Assembly: GCA_961205875.1 (NCBI GenBank)
Contig: OY540816.1
Span: 22,330,701 to 22,394,700 of the forward strand
Reading direction: 5' to 3'
DNA: 64,000 nucleotides
DNA from: Sialis fuliginosa
Taxonomy: Eukaryota > Arthropoda > Insecta > Megaloptera > Sialidae
Below, one piece after another: positions 48,431 through 60,090 of this stretch. A model generated the notes under the pieces. It had not been told where the DNA came from. It made no database searches and saw only the letters and a program-made list of their open reading frames with translations. The translations under genes and the position numbers were made by a program. Position 1 is the first letter of the stretch, and every line of letters starts with the position of its first letter.

Positions 48431-49686
48431 TCTACAAAAGTGACTAAAATCTCGACTACTAGTTCAACAAATAAATACGCGACATAACCAGGCCTACTAG
48501 ATACTACATATAAAGATATTTGATTTAGTGGTCGGGCTACCACGGTGTACGACAATTAGCAGTGACACTTTCAAATGATCTACGGCGGCCGCGGATGGAA
48601 TGACTCAAAATTACACCACATCACTGCGGGAAGTCGCGCTATGTCTTTTGGCTGTACAAATGTTCAACACCGTGCCCGATTTGTTCCGGTTTTTTATAAG
48701 TAGTTACTACTTGTTTTTCATCTCCTGTAAGATTTCGTATGTATTTTTTTTTTTAATGTTTAAAGTATTTTTTTCAAGTTAGAGGATAAATGGACTATGT
48801 TATGTACTAATGTAACAACCCACACAAAGCTGATTTCGAGATATATTCCAATAAAATATTGTTTTTATTAAGAAAGCCACTGTGGCGGGTAAAAAAGTTG
48901 TGAATGTTTCGGAAATTTTTTTTTAATTAAATAAAGCAATCTTAAAAAATAGTAAATATCAAAATTTCAAAAATCGGCTACGCACTGCAATTACGAAAAT
49001 TTAGAAGAAAAAAATGTCATCGGTCTTTGAGGAATCGCTGGAACCAGGTCGAAAAAAAGTCGTTTCGAGAAAAACACGTTTCAAGATTTCTGAGGGTCGT
49101 AAAAGGCCACGCTATCTGCTCTCACTAAATTGACTGTAACTCAGGCAATTTTCGGAATTTTTTTACATATTTTCGAATGTATAATCTTACAACTCACTTC
49201 TAATTGTTATATCGATTTGAACCACTAGCGGTTTTATTTTCACTTAAATATATAATGAATAATACTAAAAATAATTCTCGATTGCGTAAAATAATTATTT
49301 TCAATACAATGATTAAAATTTGACAATAATTTTCAATGACTCAACAAAAGTCAATACAAGTGAGACAGACATACATTTAACTTAATCAATATGATTAAGG
49401 GTAAGAGACAATTCTCTGCTTGCACCTTGACAGTAAAGTTGTGGTAATGGTTTTGGAAATTACACACAAATTGCTTGTAATTTCCTGGCCCAATTGTTCG
49501 AACAATTATCTGTTGAGATTCTGTCGAGTAGGTACCAACGATCGGGCGGAAGTCAATGGAAATTACATCCCAAGAACCGATTCATTAAAAAAAATTACTT
49601 TAATTGTTACATGTGTTCACGCCTCCGCCACTGTTGCCACGCCTTTGTCGCGTACAGTGGCGTACAAGTGAATTTAAATACTATTA
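48431..49686. other. No confident gene; one weak first-exon-like patch
   Basis: 48575-48735 contains acggcggccgcggatgg, then an ATG at 48600 with an open frame (MTQNYTTSLREVALCLLAVQ..) reaching a gtaaga donor near 48727. No promoter or partner exon is visible. 49619-49634 (cacgcctccgccactg) and 49660-49669 (cagtggcgta) look like lone hAT ends. Confidence 0.4.
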
Positions 49687-49938
49687 TACCCAAAGAAAAA
49701 ATTTCAGGTCTGAATCTTAATAGATCTGCATCATATTTTTTCACTAGTTTTTGATCTGTGGAGACCTACAAAGATCTACAAAGATTTCTAAAGATCGTGA
49801 TAGATTAAAACGTTGAAAATTCATAAAATTTCAACTTTGTAAATCGTTGTAGATCTTTGTAGATCAAAAACCAGTGAAAAAATATGATGTATTCTCAAAA
49901 TACAGATCTATCAAGATCTGAAATTTTTTTCTGGGTAG
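49687..49938. mobile_element. Foldback MITE, TA-flanked
   Basis: Inverted ends of about 85 bp: taccca..gaaaaaatttcagg, gatctgcatcatatttttt and tttttgatct pair with the right end. Both termini read TA-CCCA / TGGG-TA, consistent with a TA target duplication. The right side abuts a retroposon end (ataacaccgggtcttatc). Confidence 0.75.
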
Positions 49939-50466
49939 TTTTAATCTCATTTTTCGGATAACACCGGGTCTTATCAGCTAGTTTTAAATATTTTTAAGAA
50001 ACCTGACAGTTTTAGAACCACTGTTTTTTCTGTTTACTTCCGTCGCGGAATATGACAAATTTTAACAGCTTTTTCAAGTTTGCTGTTAATGAAGATGTTT
50101 AGCGGAAGCTGTATCATAAGTATCGTCTTAATAACCGGAAACTTAGCATTGCTCGTAAAAACATTAAGAGTTGAGCGCTAAAACGGTTTAGGTTTGTCGT
50201 CGTCAGCTTTTGGCTTAGTCATCATTTTTATTGACACAAATTATATATTATTTATTATCGGACTGATAGTTTTAGATTTAGGCATTCTATTGTTTAGTTG
50301 AGCCGGATTTACTAATTAGACGTATTTATTTTTGCTTTATTTGATGATTTGCAAGAAGCGATACAAATTGAAAGCACTTACAAGATGATTGCTTTCTAAA
50401 TTGAAGTTAAATCCAAAAAAAAAAAAAAAATGTGCATCGCTTACAATGTGTGGATTCTGCTAATGT
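49939..50466. other. Retroposon end, then no feature
   Basis: 49955-49985 is a Retro-S-like terminus. The rest is AT-rich, with a 16-A run near 50416. Confidence 0.5.
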
Positions 50467-50722
50467 TGTACTGGCACCAGTTTTGGCCGCTTTTAAAAGC
50501 AAGGTATTTTTTTGTAATTTTCATGTTACTAATAAAACAAGTACCTCTTTAGTAAATTAATTTAATTACCAAAGTCCGCAAATATAGTTCGTTCTTTAAG
50601 TTAGAGCATTTTATTTTGTTTATGTTTTTTCTCCAGTAATGGATAAAGTAAAACCGATAATGAGCACTCAGTAATGGACACTTGCTAATGATTAAATTGT
50701 AAACAATGTAAAGCAGATACTA
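50467..50722 (-). mobile_element. MITE-A partial copy
   Basis: gtactggcaccagttttgg at the start, with ctccagtaatggataaag and atgagcactcagtaatgg inside. It stops where the next retroposon starts. Confidence 0.8.
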
Positions 50723-51045
50723 TGAAAATATGTCCTGACTGATTCATCATCGCTGAGCCGAAACCCCTGGATCTAGAAATGTGAAATTTCAGGAGTGTAT
50801 TCCTTTTATGATGCAAGCACTCATTAAAAAATGATTTTTCGAAGTTCAACCCCTACGGGGGTTAAAGGGGATGTAAAAGTTTATACGGGAAACATATTTT
50901 TTGATCGGATTTACTTGAAACTTAAAATAAATATTCTACAATAAAAATAATGAAACACGTATTTCAGCATTTCCCAAAGGGGTTGCAAATACTGCCAACA
51001 TAAAAAAAATACAACGCGAGCGAAGCCATGGCAATTCGCTAGTAA
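50723..51045 (-). mobile_element. Retroposon, short
   Basis: Opens cctgactgattcatcatc with gagccgaaacccctgg and closes gcgagcgaagccatgg and cgctagt. This pair of phrases is common in insect non-LTR-derived repeats. No protein. Confidence 0.7.
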
Positions 51046-51230
51046 TCAATAAATAGATTACACATAAATAATAATTCTAAATTGTTTTCTCATATATTTT
51101 TTCGATATCTGTCTTTACAACAAATTTCGGGTCACTATTTTGATCCGACGTGAGCGTAAGCTATTTTCTTTTTTTGATATTCTCGCATTATATTTATTCT
51201 GAACTTAGGGTTTATTTTTATTTGCACCAG
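51046..51230. other. Upstream flank of candidate exon
   Basis: AT-rich. T-rich tract at 51211-51224 and CAG at 51228-51230 form a good plus-strand acceptor. Confidence 0.4.
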
Positions 51231-51416
51231 CTCTTTGGTGACGATGTCAACGACTTCCGTCCGGGCGCCGCGGGGTATCGCCCGCACCTGCTGACACTGA
51301 TGTCCAATGGACCGGACTCCGCGCGTGCTCGCCGGAAGTGGGAGGACTCGCCGCTTCCGCCCTACACATCAACACCACTTATACCGAATCTTTACTTCAA
51401 TGTAAAATTGCATTAA
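51231..51416 (+). CDS. Candidate exon of an unidentified gene
   Basis: Not recognised. A sharply GC- and CpG-rich block (about 51231-51375) stands out from its AT-rich surroundings. It begins at a good acceptor (tttatttttatttgcaccag) and from its first base reads open for 61 codons to TAA: LFGDDVNDFRPGAAGYRP.. then LLTLMSNGPDSARARRKWED and SPLPPYTSTPL. Amino-acid use is balanced (acidic, basic, aromatic and Pro/Gly residues), unlike the K/N/F/I-rich chance frames elsewhere. It may be a last exon. Alternatively it is internal, spliced at a weak GT at 51402, which would give 57 codons in phase 0. There is no ATG in good context. The minus strand is also partly open here but lacks a comparable acceptor. 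No repeat matches it within the window. This is the best protein-coding candidate present; a GC-rich transposon fragment is the main alternative. Confidence 0.4.
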   Translation, partial: LFGDDVNDFRPGAAGYRPHLLTLMSNGPDSARARRKWEDSPLPPYTSTPLIPNLYFNVKLH

Positions 51417-52415
51417 GATTTTTATTTCTTCCTGAGGAAATTGTAGAAAATAAACAAACGGGAAGGAAGCGGTCGAAAAATTGGGAAAGATTATTCAAAA
51501 ATGCTAATTCGGGGATAATATATGTACATTGTACACCCACCAATAGAAAAATAACAATAATAATCAAAATAAGTTAATAGATACACAGATTTTGATTATT
51601 TTAAAAAAATAGCATTTATACCCCCAGTCCAAGATTTTCAGCGGTCACAATGGAAAAAAAACCCTGTCACACCATCCCCTCCCCTCCCTTAAAATATGAA
51701 CATAAAATTATTATTTTATTTGATGCAAATTAACCATAGAATTTCAAATTCTTCAAGTAAAAGTTACCGGAAATTTAAACAGTTGGGTTCGATAAAATTA
51801 AATATTAACAGAGTTATCTGTTTCACGAAATCGAAGAAATAAACGTGTTTCTAAAATATATTAGTGATATGAAATTTCAAGTCTTTACATCTATATTATG
51901 AACGTTGAAAAAAATTGAAATTAGAAGGAATATGCGAGTCACTATATAAAACTTTATGAAAATAACAAAATATTATAATTTTTCTAATAACTTCAATTTC
52001 CCTTTTCTGAACACGCCTATGGTCTTAAGGCTATTAAAAAAAGCTAAATTAGGTCATATTTAGTTTACTCATACTGTACATTTATATTTATGTTACTTGC
52101 CTAAAATTCTGCGAAACAATTCAAAGCAATTATGTTCTTGTCATTTTTTATTATAAAAAAAAAAGTTGACACAGTTTCTTGTTAAAATCTTCAACGTAGC
52201 GATAATTTATAAAATTGCCTAACAAATTGTTTAAAACCCATTGGGTATAAGTATGTCTGAGTAACACACGAACTAAATTAATTTAATTTCAACATTATTA
52301 AGTTAACTACACGCATTTGGTTTGCAATTACACGAAACGCTGTTAAGTGTCAACAAAGATGGATTATAAACATAGGCGCGGACGAATAAATACTCTATGA
52401 GATTAGTACAGTGTA
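51417..52415. other. AT-rich, no gene
   Basis: Continuation of another frame (51338-51577) is low-complexity after 51430 and unsupported. Nothing else recognised. Confidence 0.5.
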
Positions 52416-53578
52416 AAGGTACTGGCACCAGTCTTGGACTATACTCCAGTGTTGTAATTAAATGTACTAAATTAAAAATATTTGTTGTATTTGATTACAT
52501 ACGACAGTGACGAAGCGTCCATGGAAGCAGGGGAAGCAATGCTTCCCTTTCTTCATGGGTAAATTAATACAAATCTGTGTTTTCAGTTAATAAATAATTT
52601 TAAAATATTATTAGAATATTCATCTTTAAGTGCAACCCAAACATTTTAACCAAAAGTCAAAAATAGCATTTAATATTAATTTACACGTTCAATTATAATA
52701 CTATATTGTGTCGATATTTCACTAAAAATTTTTGAATTTTTAATTTCGTTAAAAGTATGTTTATTGTATAGAAAATTACGTGAAAAGTTGAACTGTTCAA
52801 ACCGCAGGTCTGTATCTCAAACCGTTCTTGAGATATAGCCTCTCAAAGTTTCAGTTTTTTCAAAATTTTGAAGAAAAATGGCCCTAACTTTTGAACGCAT
52901 GGTCGGAATTGATTTTAGTTGACGAATTTGGAATCAGCGTGTCAAAATCTATATAATGACATGTATAAAACCTTAAAACTCGGAAAAAAAAATTTCGCGA
53001 AAAATCGAAAAAATTCAAAGGGGTATACCTTAAAAAAATGTCGATTTTTGACGAAATTTTTTTTTTCGGATTTTAAAGTATTATACATGTCATTATATAG
53101 ATTTTGACACGCTGATTTCAAATCCGTCGACTAAAATCAATTCCGACCACTCGTTCAAAAGATATGGCCTTTTTTCTCCAAAAATTTTAAAAAACTAAAA
53201 CTTTGAGAGGCTATATCTCGAGAACGGTTTGAGATACAGACCTGCGGTTTGAAACAAACAACTTTTCACGTTATTTTCTATACAATAACCATACTTTTAA
53301 CGAAATCAAAAATTCGAAATTTTTTAGTGAAATTTTCTGCAGTGAACTTTAACTCGTCATATAAATATCGACTAAAATACAAGAAAATAAGACGTAGAAT
53401 CATTTAGTTACTATATAAATATATAAGAATTTATTTAAAAATGTAAAAGCTTGAACTAAAACTGTTTCATAACTAGTTTTTTTTTGTTAATAGGAGGGGG
53501 ATTGACAAAATATGCTTCCCTTTTAAAAATTTCACGCCTCGCCACTGACATACGGACATTACTGAATCATAATGTTGA
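52416..53578 (+). mobile_element. MITE-A fragment split by FB-H
   Basis: 52416-52504 is the MITE-A left end up to tttgattacatac. The MITE resumes at 53548 with acatac and cattactgaatcataat, then ends near 53578. Comparison with the uninterrupted copy at 29405-29450 shows the inserted segment precisely. Confidence 0.85.
52505..53547. mobile_element. FB-H copy 3, complete, with 8-bp target duplication
   Basis: The 1,043-bp element begins cagtgacgaagcgtcc and ends cacgcctcgccactg. It is flanked by acatacga and acatacgg, an 8-bp duplication with one mismatch, as expected for hAT. The interior hairpin (52708-53397) has arms slightly shortened on the left. There is no transposase, so it must have been moved in trans. 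Confidence 0.9.
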
Positions 53579-54002
53579 TTTAAAGAATAAGTACACTAAA
53601 TTTCAAAATTAAAATTTGTTAATATCGCCAATGTCTGATGCGAATAAAAAACTACCCACCACCCCCATACAATAGCGCCATTGTTTTTACCAGAAGCGCA
53701 AGTTTTATATAATTTTGGGGGGTCCGTGAACCGCGCAAGAAGTAATTAACATTGTCATTTCACGAGAATAACAATTGTGCTCAATTAATTTCAGTTATGG
53801 TTTTAATGATTGCTATGAACCATTATAATACGCTTTAATTTAGGTGTGTTTTGTATGTTGTACCGTTTTCACTTGAACCAGTGATTCCAAAATAGTTTTA
53901 AAATACCGGAATATATTTTTGCAGATATTAACACTAATTATATTGTCCAAGCAGTATTATGAAAAATACTATGTTGGTTGAAACGTTAAGTATAAGTAAA
54001 TA
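53579..54002. other. No gene recognised
   Basis: Unique-looking; a ggggggtccgtgaacc patch near 53716. Confidence 0.5.
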
Positions 54003-54540
54003 TTCGTTCACGATACTACTGTAAAAATGCACTGATTTGAATTATTTTTGGGGAAAATGTTTGTCTCGATGAGTACTCCAGACCTATTGATTTTGGTGCT
54101 AATCGGATTAGGGGTTATGGAAATATTCGAAATTTTGTAATTATTATCCTCTAAAAAGTGAACGTTGCAAAAATTATCTCACTTATTTTGAGATAGGTAC
54201 TAAGACTTGGTACATTTGCATTAAACTTAAGAAATATCTATTTTTTGTATTATTGAAAGGATGAAAACCACTCTCAAAAGTTGAATTTTTAATACTAATT
54301 AATACGTTGCCTTGGAAACAAATGCAATTAAATTCAAATTGTCAAATTAGTTATTCTACGAATGTGTATTATGTTTTTGACATTAGGACATTAGAAAACT
54401 AAAATTTATAATACAAAGGTGAGTTTTTTTTTCTGACAAATCCCATTGAAATTTTTCATATATTAAAAATTATTTAAAAATATATTAAAGAACATGGAAG
54501 TCATGTATGGTTCTCCATACCTATATTTTCATTTTGAAAC
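54003..54540 (+). mobile_element. Rep-C copy
   Basis: aaatgcactgatttgaatt, gtactccagacctattg, ggtgctaatcggattagg and the tail gaacatggaagtcatgta are all present. The most complete member on the 3' side. Confidence 0.75.
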
Positions 54541-55124
54541 ACGGAATCCTAATAAAAATAATGAATGCTTTATTACATTGTAATTTAAATTGTTGGGAAC
54601 CTCTGATATAGAGTTCTCGAGTGAAACTCGACTTTATTATTTACTACATCTGTCTCACTTCATAAACTCCATTTAATTGTCTTGTACAAAAATTATCATA
54701 CAAATTTTTTGTAGTATGTGTTTTTCCCATCCTTATTTTTTAAACAAAGACATGATATATCTTCTCGCATAATTGATACTGCTGTTGTTTGATATTCATC
54801 ATAATTAAAAATTTGAATAAGCGCAGGTTTCGTGAAAAAAAATTTTAATTGTATAGTTTTAATTAGGTTTGACAGATTTTATGAATCGCTGTATAAAACG
54901 TTACATCTGTATTATATTAAATAGGATCTAGGCGTACCTTAGCATATCTATCATAGATAATATTATTTATTTTATAAATGAAGATCGTATTCTTTACAAG
55001 CATTGATATCTCCGTGTATTTTTAATTATTAAAATTTAAGGTTTGTTTCTTGTAATTGCATTCAAATCTCTGAAACCAAAATCATTATTTATGTTTTAGA
55101 TGAAATGCATTAATTTTAATAAAA
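54541..55124. other. AT-rich, no gene
   Basis: Nothing recognised. Confidence 0.5.
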
Positions 55125-55350
55125 CGGCCAAGTGCGTGATGGGGTTCCGTAGTCATTCTCACTACGATTTATAAAAATAGTTATTCTAAAATTGTTTATA
55201 GAGTATTTTTGCAAACAAATTTTCATTGAAAGTACTAATTGAAATATTTTTTTGGGTTATCAATCTACGTCCGTATACCTGATTTCATCTTAATCGGTAT
55301 AAAATTTATATAGACAGCCAGACAGACGGACGGACAGAGCGAAAATATAA
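55125..55350 (+). mobile_element. Retroposon relic
   Basis: aaaacggccaagtgcgtg, ggggttccgtag and agacagacggacggacag form the beginning and middle of a dispersed insect repeat. The last part resembles 1-182. Confidence 0.7.
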
Positions 55351-55499
55351 AGGTTCGTTTCTATACATGCATCGATGTCTCCATACTTCTAACTATTAAA
55401 TTTAAAGGTTTGAACCTTATACTTGCATTTAAATCTCTGAAAGCAAGAATATTATACATGCTATTAATAAAATGAGATTCAATTTCTAATCATCAAAGT
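55351..55499. other. No feature
   Basis: AT-rich spacer. Confidence 0.4.
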
Positions 55500-55730
55500 T
55501 CCTCGCCGCATTTGTCTATCTTTCTGTGCACGATTTTCTCAGTAACTACTGAACGGATTTTATTCCGGTTTTCACTAATCGATTACGAGGAAGGTTTAAG
55601 TAAATAATATGTGTAAATTTCATGAAGTCGGAAACAAACAAGCGTGCAATAAGTAAAAACAATGTTTAATAGGTTTATTACAGATTGAATTTATATCCTA
55701 GGGTAACACCGGGTCTAATACGTTAGTATT
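55500..55730 (-). mobile_element. Retro-S 5' part, inverted
   Basis: Close relative of 34915-35155: ctactgaacggattttat, tttactaat-type core, ggtaacaccgggtctaat. The same truncation, with only the 5' portion retained, is seen in both inverted copies. Confidence 0.75.
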
Positions 55731-56246
55731 ATATAAATATGGATAAGATTCGCCATTTTTGTTAAAATCGATTAAGAGTTCTGCAACAAAATGTTTGAGA
55801 ACCGCTGAAGTATAGGTAGTAATCACACAAAAATTCCAATTTCACTAGAATCACACGGTGTGAAGGTCCCTGAATTGAGTTCAACTATTTTCTCGATGAC
55901 GTCTGTATGTCTGTATGTCGGTCTGTGAACGCTCTAACAAACATTAAATATAAAAATTGAAGTACTTGCAAACTTCCTATTTTTAAAGATCATCAGTAAA
56001 CCGGAAACAGATATTTACTCTTGTCAATTTAAACATTTTTCGAATAACTTTTGAAACAAGTTGGAGGTAATAGAAAACAAAAATCATAGGTATTATCTAT
56101 AATTTCTATTCTATGACCCAATAACTATACATTAAAGATACTCTAGCAAGAGTTGTGACAACGTCGCAATTTTTAGAATTGATTAGATAAAAAAAATACA
56201 AATCAAGTAACATCTATTTATTTTTATTATATTTATAATCTTCACA
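55731..56246. other. No gene; short repeat
   Basis: 56140-56180 (agcaagagttgtgacaacg) belongs to the small repeat also at 21432 and 23612. Otherwise nothing recognised. Confidence 0.5.
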
Positions 56247-56547
56247 TTTGTTCTCTAGGAACTAACTTTTTAATATCGATGTAAAATTAAATATGTATAC
56301 ATATTATACATAATTGAGGATAGTTGAACTTAAATTTGTTCTCTAGGAACTAACTTTTTAATATCGATGTAAAATTAAATATGTATACATATTATACATA
56401 ATTGAGGATGGTTGAACTTAAATTTGTTCTCCAGGAACTAACTTTTTAATATCGATGTAAAATTAAATTTGTATACATATTTAATTTTACATCGATATTA
56501 AAAAGTTAGTTCCTAGAGAACAAATTTAAGTTCAACCATCCTCAATT
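56247..56547. repeat. 88-bp unit: three direct copies then an inverted copy
   Basis: tttgttctctaggaac or its variant starts units at 56247, 56335 and 56423. The third turns at about 56474 into the reverse complement, which extends back through the end of unit two (gaacaaatttaagttc, ccatcctcaattta). Copies are nearly identical, so the structure is young. Confidence 0.9.
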
Positions 56548-56893
56548 TAATATATCGCTACTAAAATTAAGCAGAACGTTTGCATACAAAAAACATTTAT
56601 TAAATTCCGCAGTTAAGATCAAATAACATGATAAAGAAATTCAACACACACAAAAAAAACTGTATTACCGATACAGTAACCTAGAAAGTAAACCAAACAT
56701 CAGACGCGGCCATCGGCTTCTGCCGTAGCGAGTGTGTGAGTGTATGTGTGTATGCGAGTGTGTGGGTGGATGGAATCACACACACAGACACACAGACACA
56801 CAGACACACATGCAATGCCGACAGAAAGTTGAGGTGAATAGTTTAATCAAAAAGTGAATTATTTATATAAATATGTTTAATTAAATATAATAT
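56548..56893. repeat. CpG-bearing patch with GT/CA microsatellites
   Basis: cagacgcggccatcggc at about 56703, then imperfect (GT)n and (CACAGA)n to about 56812. On the minus strand agccgATGGCCGCG gives only ten codons. No clear exon. Confidence 0.5.
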
Positions 56894-57444
56894 AAGGTAG
56901 TGGCACCAGTTATGGCCGCTATAAAAGCAAGGTTTACTGTTTATGTGATTGACGGGCTTCTTTTTTGTAATTCTCATGAACTCATGTTATACTAATAAAA
57001 TAAGTAATTTTTTATTTAATCAATTTAATTACCAAAGTTTGTTTTTTTAAATTATAGCTTTTTATTTTGTTTATGTTTTTTATCCAGTAATGGATAAAGT
57101 AAAACCAGTAATGAGCACGCAATGATGGACACTTGCTAATGATTACAAAATGATAAGTACTATGACACAAAAGATACAAAAGAAACAATCGTCAAATTTG
57201 AAACAATGTAAAGCATTTGCTATGATAATGTAATAATTAATAAATTAATTATACTAATAATAATTAGTAAATGTCCACCATTTTGACATCTATTGGCCGA
57301 TTGTCATCAAATCACGCTGTAAGGCAGTTAAATTAAATGTATACAGATTAATATTCAGAAATGGTAGTAATCAAATATCAACAAATATTTAATTTAAAAA
57401 TAGCCATTACTGGGATCATATCCAAGACTGGTGCTAGTACCTTA
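56894..57444 (-). mobile_element. MITE-A, full-length copy
   Basis: Both ends are present: taaggtagtggcaccag and actggtgctagtaccttact. About 550 bp with all interior motifs, so with 59157-59704 it defines the family length. TA lies at each outer edge. Confidence 0.9.
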
Positions 57445-57619
57445 CTAACAAATATAATATACCTAACAATTCCATTATAATATTAGATTTGGTTAACGTT
57501 TCGTCATTAATGACAGTAAACATACAACCTAACTATTTAAAAAAATCTAAAGAAATCTGTAGACAATAGTTCGTTAAAAGAATACATCTATCTAAAAAAA
57601 CAACCAATACATATTGTAT
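57445..57619. other. AT-rich, no gene
   Basis: Nothing recognised. Confidence 0.4.
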
Positions 57620-57870
57620 TTTACGAGTATGTGTGTGGGTGTGTGTGTGTGTGTTGCAGATCTATGTCGCTCGGAGAGACAATATCTATGGAGAGAGACC
57701 CACCCACGCTACGTACAAGGCATCATAATTAAAAGAAATACAGAATAAATGGAGCAGTTTTAATGACTAGCCGCGGATCCGAGGAGGCCGGGCGCGACAC
57801 GAGCCAATCAGGTGTGTGTCTGCGCGAACCAACGACCTCTACACGCATACACCACAAAGTAGAGCGGCAC
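57620..57870. promoter_or_regulatory. Possible promoter or conserved CpG-rich island
   Basis: A non-repeat island with many CpG sites (ctagccgcggatccgagg, ggccgggcgcgacac) and a CCAAT motif (gagccaatcagg at about 57802), next to a (GT)n run. It is the most CpG-dense non-repeat patch besides 51.2-51.4 kb. No TATA box or first exon could be assigned, and transposon origin is not excluded. Confidence 0.25.
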
Positions 57871-57978
57871 TCGATTTTTCATTAATACAATTTTATTAAA
57901 TCAAAGAATTTTTATGTTTATATCTGCCCATTTTCAAGAGAACATTCCCAACTACTAGATCAAATAATATATAATATA

Positions 57979-58306
57979 CAGGTAAACGTCGTTTTACGCC
58001 GGGGTTCCGTTCCGAGAGATACCGGCATAAAATGAACACAAATATAATGGACGATATAAGGTTAGATAAAATAAAAAATATAATCATACCTTTTTATTTT
58101 TCTTAAAACCAAAATGAAAACTAACTCGGAAACAATTTCACACACACAATAGGCTGCTCGCGTATACGGTAATAGAATAAAACAACGTGTAAAAGTGTGT
58201 CTGCTATTAGAATCGCGGTGCCTACTGTCGGCCGAACCGGGGAATCCCACGCCGGCGTAATTGTGAATCGGCGTAAATCGAACTGGCACAAAACGACGTT
58301 TACCTG
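57979..58306. mobile_element. Tc1/mariner-type MITE, complete
   Basis: Inverted ends caggtaaacgtcgtttt / aaaacgacgtttacctg with TA on both sides (57977-57978 and 58307-58308), 328 bp. The longest open frame of the window (118 codons, minus, 58062-58418) crosses its edge and is therefore spurious. Confidence 0.9.
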
Positions 58307-58308
58307 TA

Positions 58309-59156
58309 CAAGCTATCCCATTTAAAAAATAAATATAATTCAATATATGTATCTCAAAAATTTGACATTCAATTGTTTTTTTTTTTGACACCGGAAAAAC
58401 TACTGATACTTTGCCCATTTAACCGGACTTCTAGCTCCAATAATAACAAAGTTTTTTTTGCAAACACCCTATATATTAAGTACTTGATTAGTACTTACTT
58501 ATTTTGGGCATAACATTAAACAAAACGAGACTAGGTTTAATTTTCATCTCGGTCTCGTCTCGTCAAAATTTGAGCCAATTTGATCTCAAACACGTGACCT
58601 GAAAGTCGATATCGAATCTTATATTATGTAAGAAAAAGTAAAGAGCAAGTATAGCGTAGACACTCTACTCTATTTTAAACGCTCGTTGGTATCAATAACT
58701 GTAAAACATAACACAATCGGACTGCATAGCTATTTTGATCGTACATCATAAGCCTGTGCCCAAATCATGTAGTTAGAAAAAAAAACACAGCACTCTGTGA
58801 TCACGACAACAAGAAAAGCTATCGGCGAAATGCGCAAGAATTCTACTAAATAATATTACCTATCTTTGTAATTTAATATAGGTAGTACATTAATATATAG
58901 AGAATGCACACTGAATCTAGATTAATTTGAAATGTTTGTAAGTCGAATTTTGTTCAGGTTTTTTATTATATTAGTTTTTATTTAAGTCTTTTTTAGTTGT
59001 TTATGATATTTAATTATCATTTTTATATGTTCTTCTATATCTAATTTAAACAATTAACAATTATGATATATGTATGAAAAGAAGACAAAAAAGGAAGAAA
59101 GAAAGACGATATTTATTAATAAAAATTACAATAGAATCTAAATTTAAAAGATATAT
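58309..59156. other. No gene recognised
   Basis: Unique-looking, moderately AT-rich. No frames with splice context. Confidence 0.5.
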
Positions 59157-59704
59157 TATGGTATTGGTACCAGTCATGGATAATATAATACCCCAGTAAT
59201 GGCTACCCTTTAATTAAATGTACTGAATTGGAAATATTTGTTGATATTTAATTACTACCATTTCTGAATATAAATCTATATACATTTAACTGTCTTACAG
59301 CATGATTTGATAACAATCGGCCAATAGGTGTCAAAATGGTGGACATTTAAACTAATTATTAGTATAATTTATTTATTAATTATTATATTATCATAGCAAC
59401 TGCTTTACATTGTTTCAAATTTGACGATTCTTTCATTTCTATATTTTGTGTCGTAGTACTTATCATTTTGTAATCATTAGCAAGTGTCCATCACTGCGTG
59501 CTCATTACTGGGTTTACTTTATCCATTACTGGAAAAAAAACATAAACATTTTTCTTATGGTCTTTGGTATTTAAATTGATTAAATAAAGAGTTACTTGTT
59601 TTATTAGTAACATGAGTTTATGAGAATTACAAAAAAGAATCCAGTCTATCACAAAAACAGTAAACCTTGTTCTTATAGCTGCCATAACTGGTGCCAGTAC
59701 CTTA
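59157..59704 (+). mobile_element. MITE-A, full-length copy
   Basis: The left end is slightly mutated (ggtattggtaccagtc) and the right end intact (actggtgccagtacctta). About 548 bp. Nearly complementary in layout to the inverted copy 1.7 kb upstream. Confidence 0.9.
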
Positions 59705-60090
59705 TCTTTAAATTTTAAATCTACCGATACAAAAAATAATTTAATTAAAAATAATTCAAAAAAATATTTTTCTAAAAATCCACTCTAAATACCTGAACTA
59801 ATCGATTTGAGGAACTAGAAACGGCCGGCGTGTATTTTATATAAAACTAACCGATTCGTATCTGCAGTTTGGCCTGGTTCTAATGAACCCAGGGGTAATT
59901 GTTCTTTGATTAATATTGTTTCAAAAACTGCATCGGTGTTCGTCTGTAATCCATCATTAGACATTAGTTTCTAGATTTTTAATTTCGATTGCGGCCCGTG
60001 ATTCGATCAAAGTGTGCGTATATCACGACAGAACATTCAGTGGCGTGCACAAATCAAAATATCTTAAATAAAAGTTATAAAATATCTGCC
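59705..60090. other. No gene recognised
   Basis: 60010-60060 includes cagtggcgtgcac, another lone hAT-like end. Otherwise nothing. Confidence 0.45.

Noticed and set aside
58062-58418. 118-codon minus-strand frame, longest in the window
   Set aside because: It runs across the edge of a TA-flanked mariner-type MITE and into low-complexity flank. No domain, start context or splice support.
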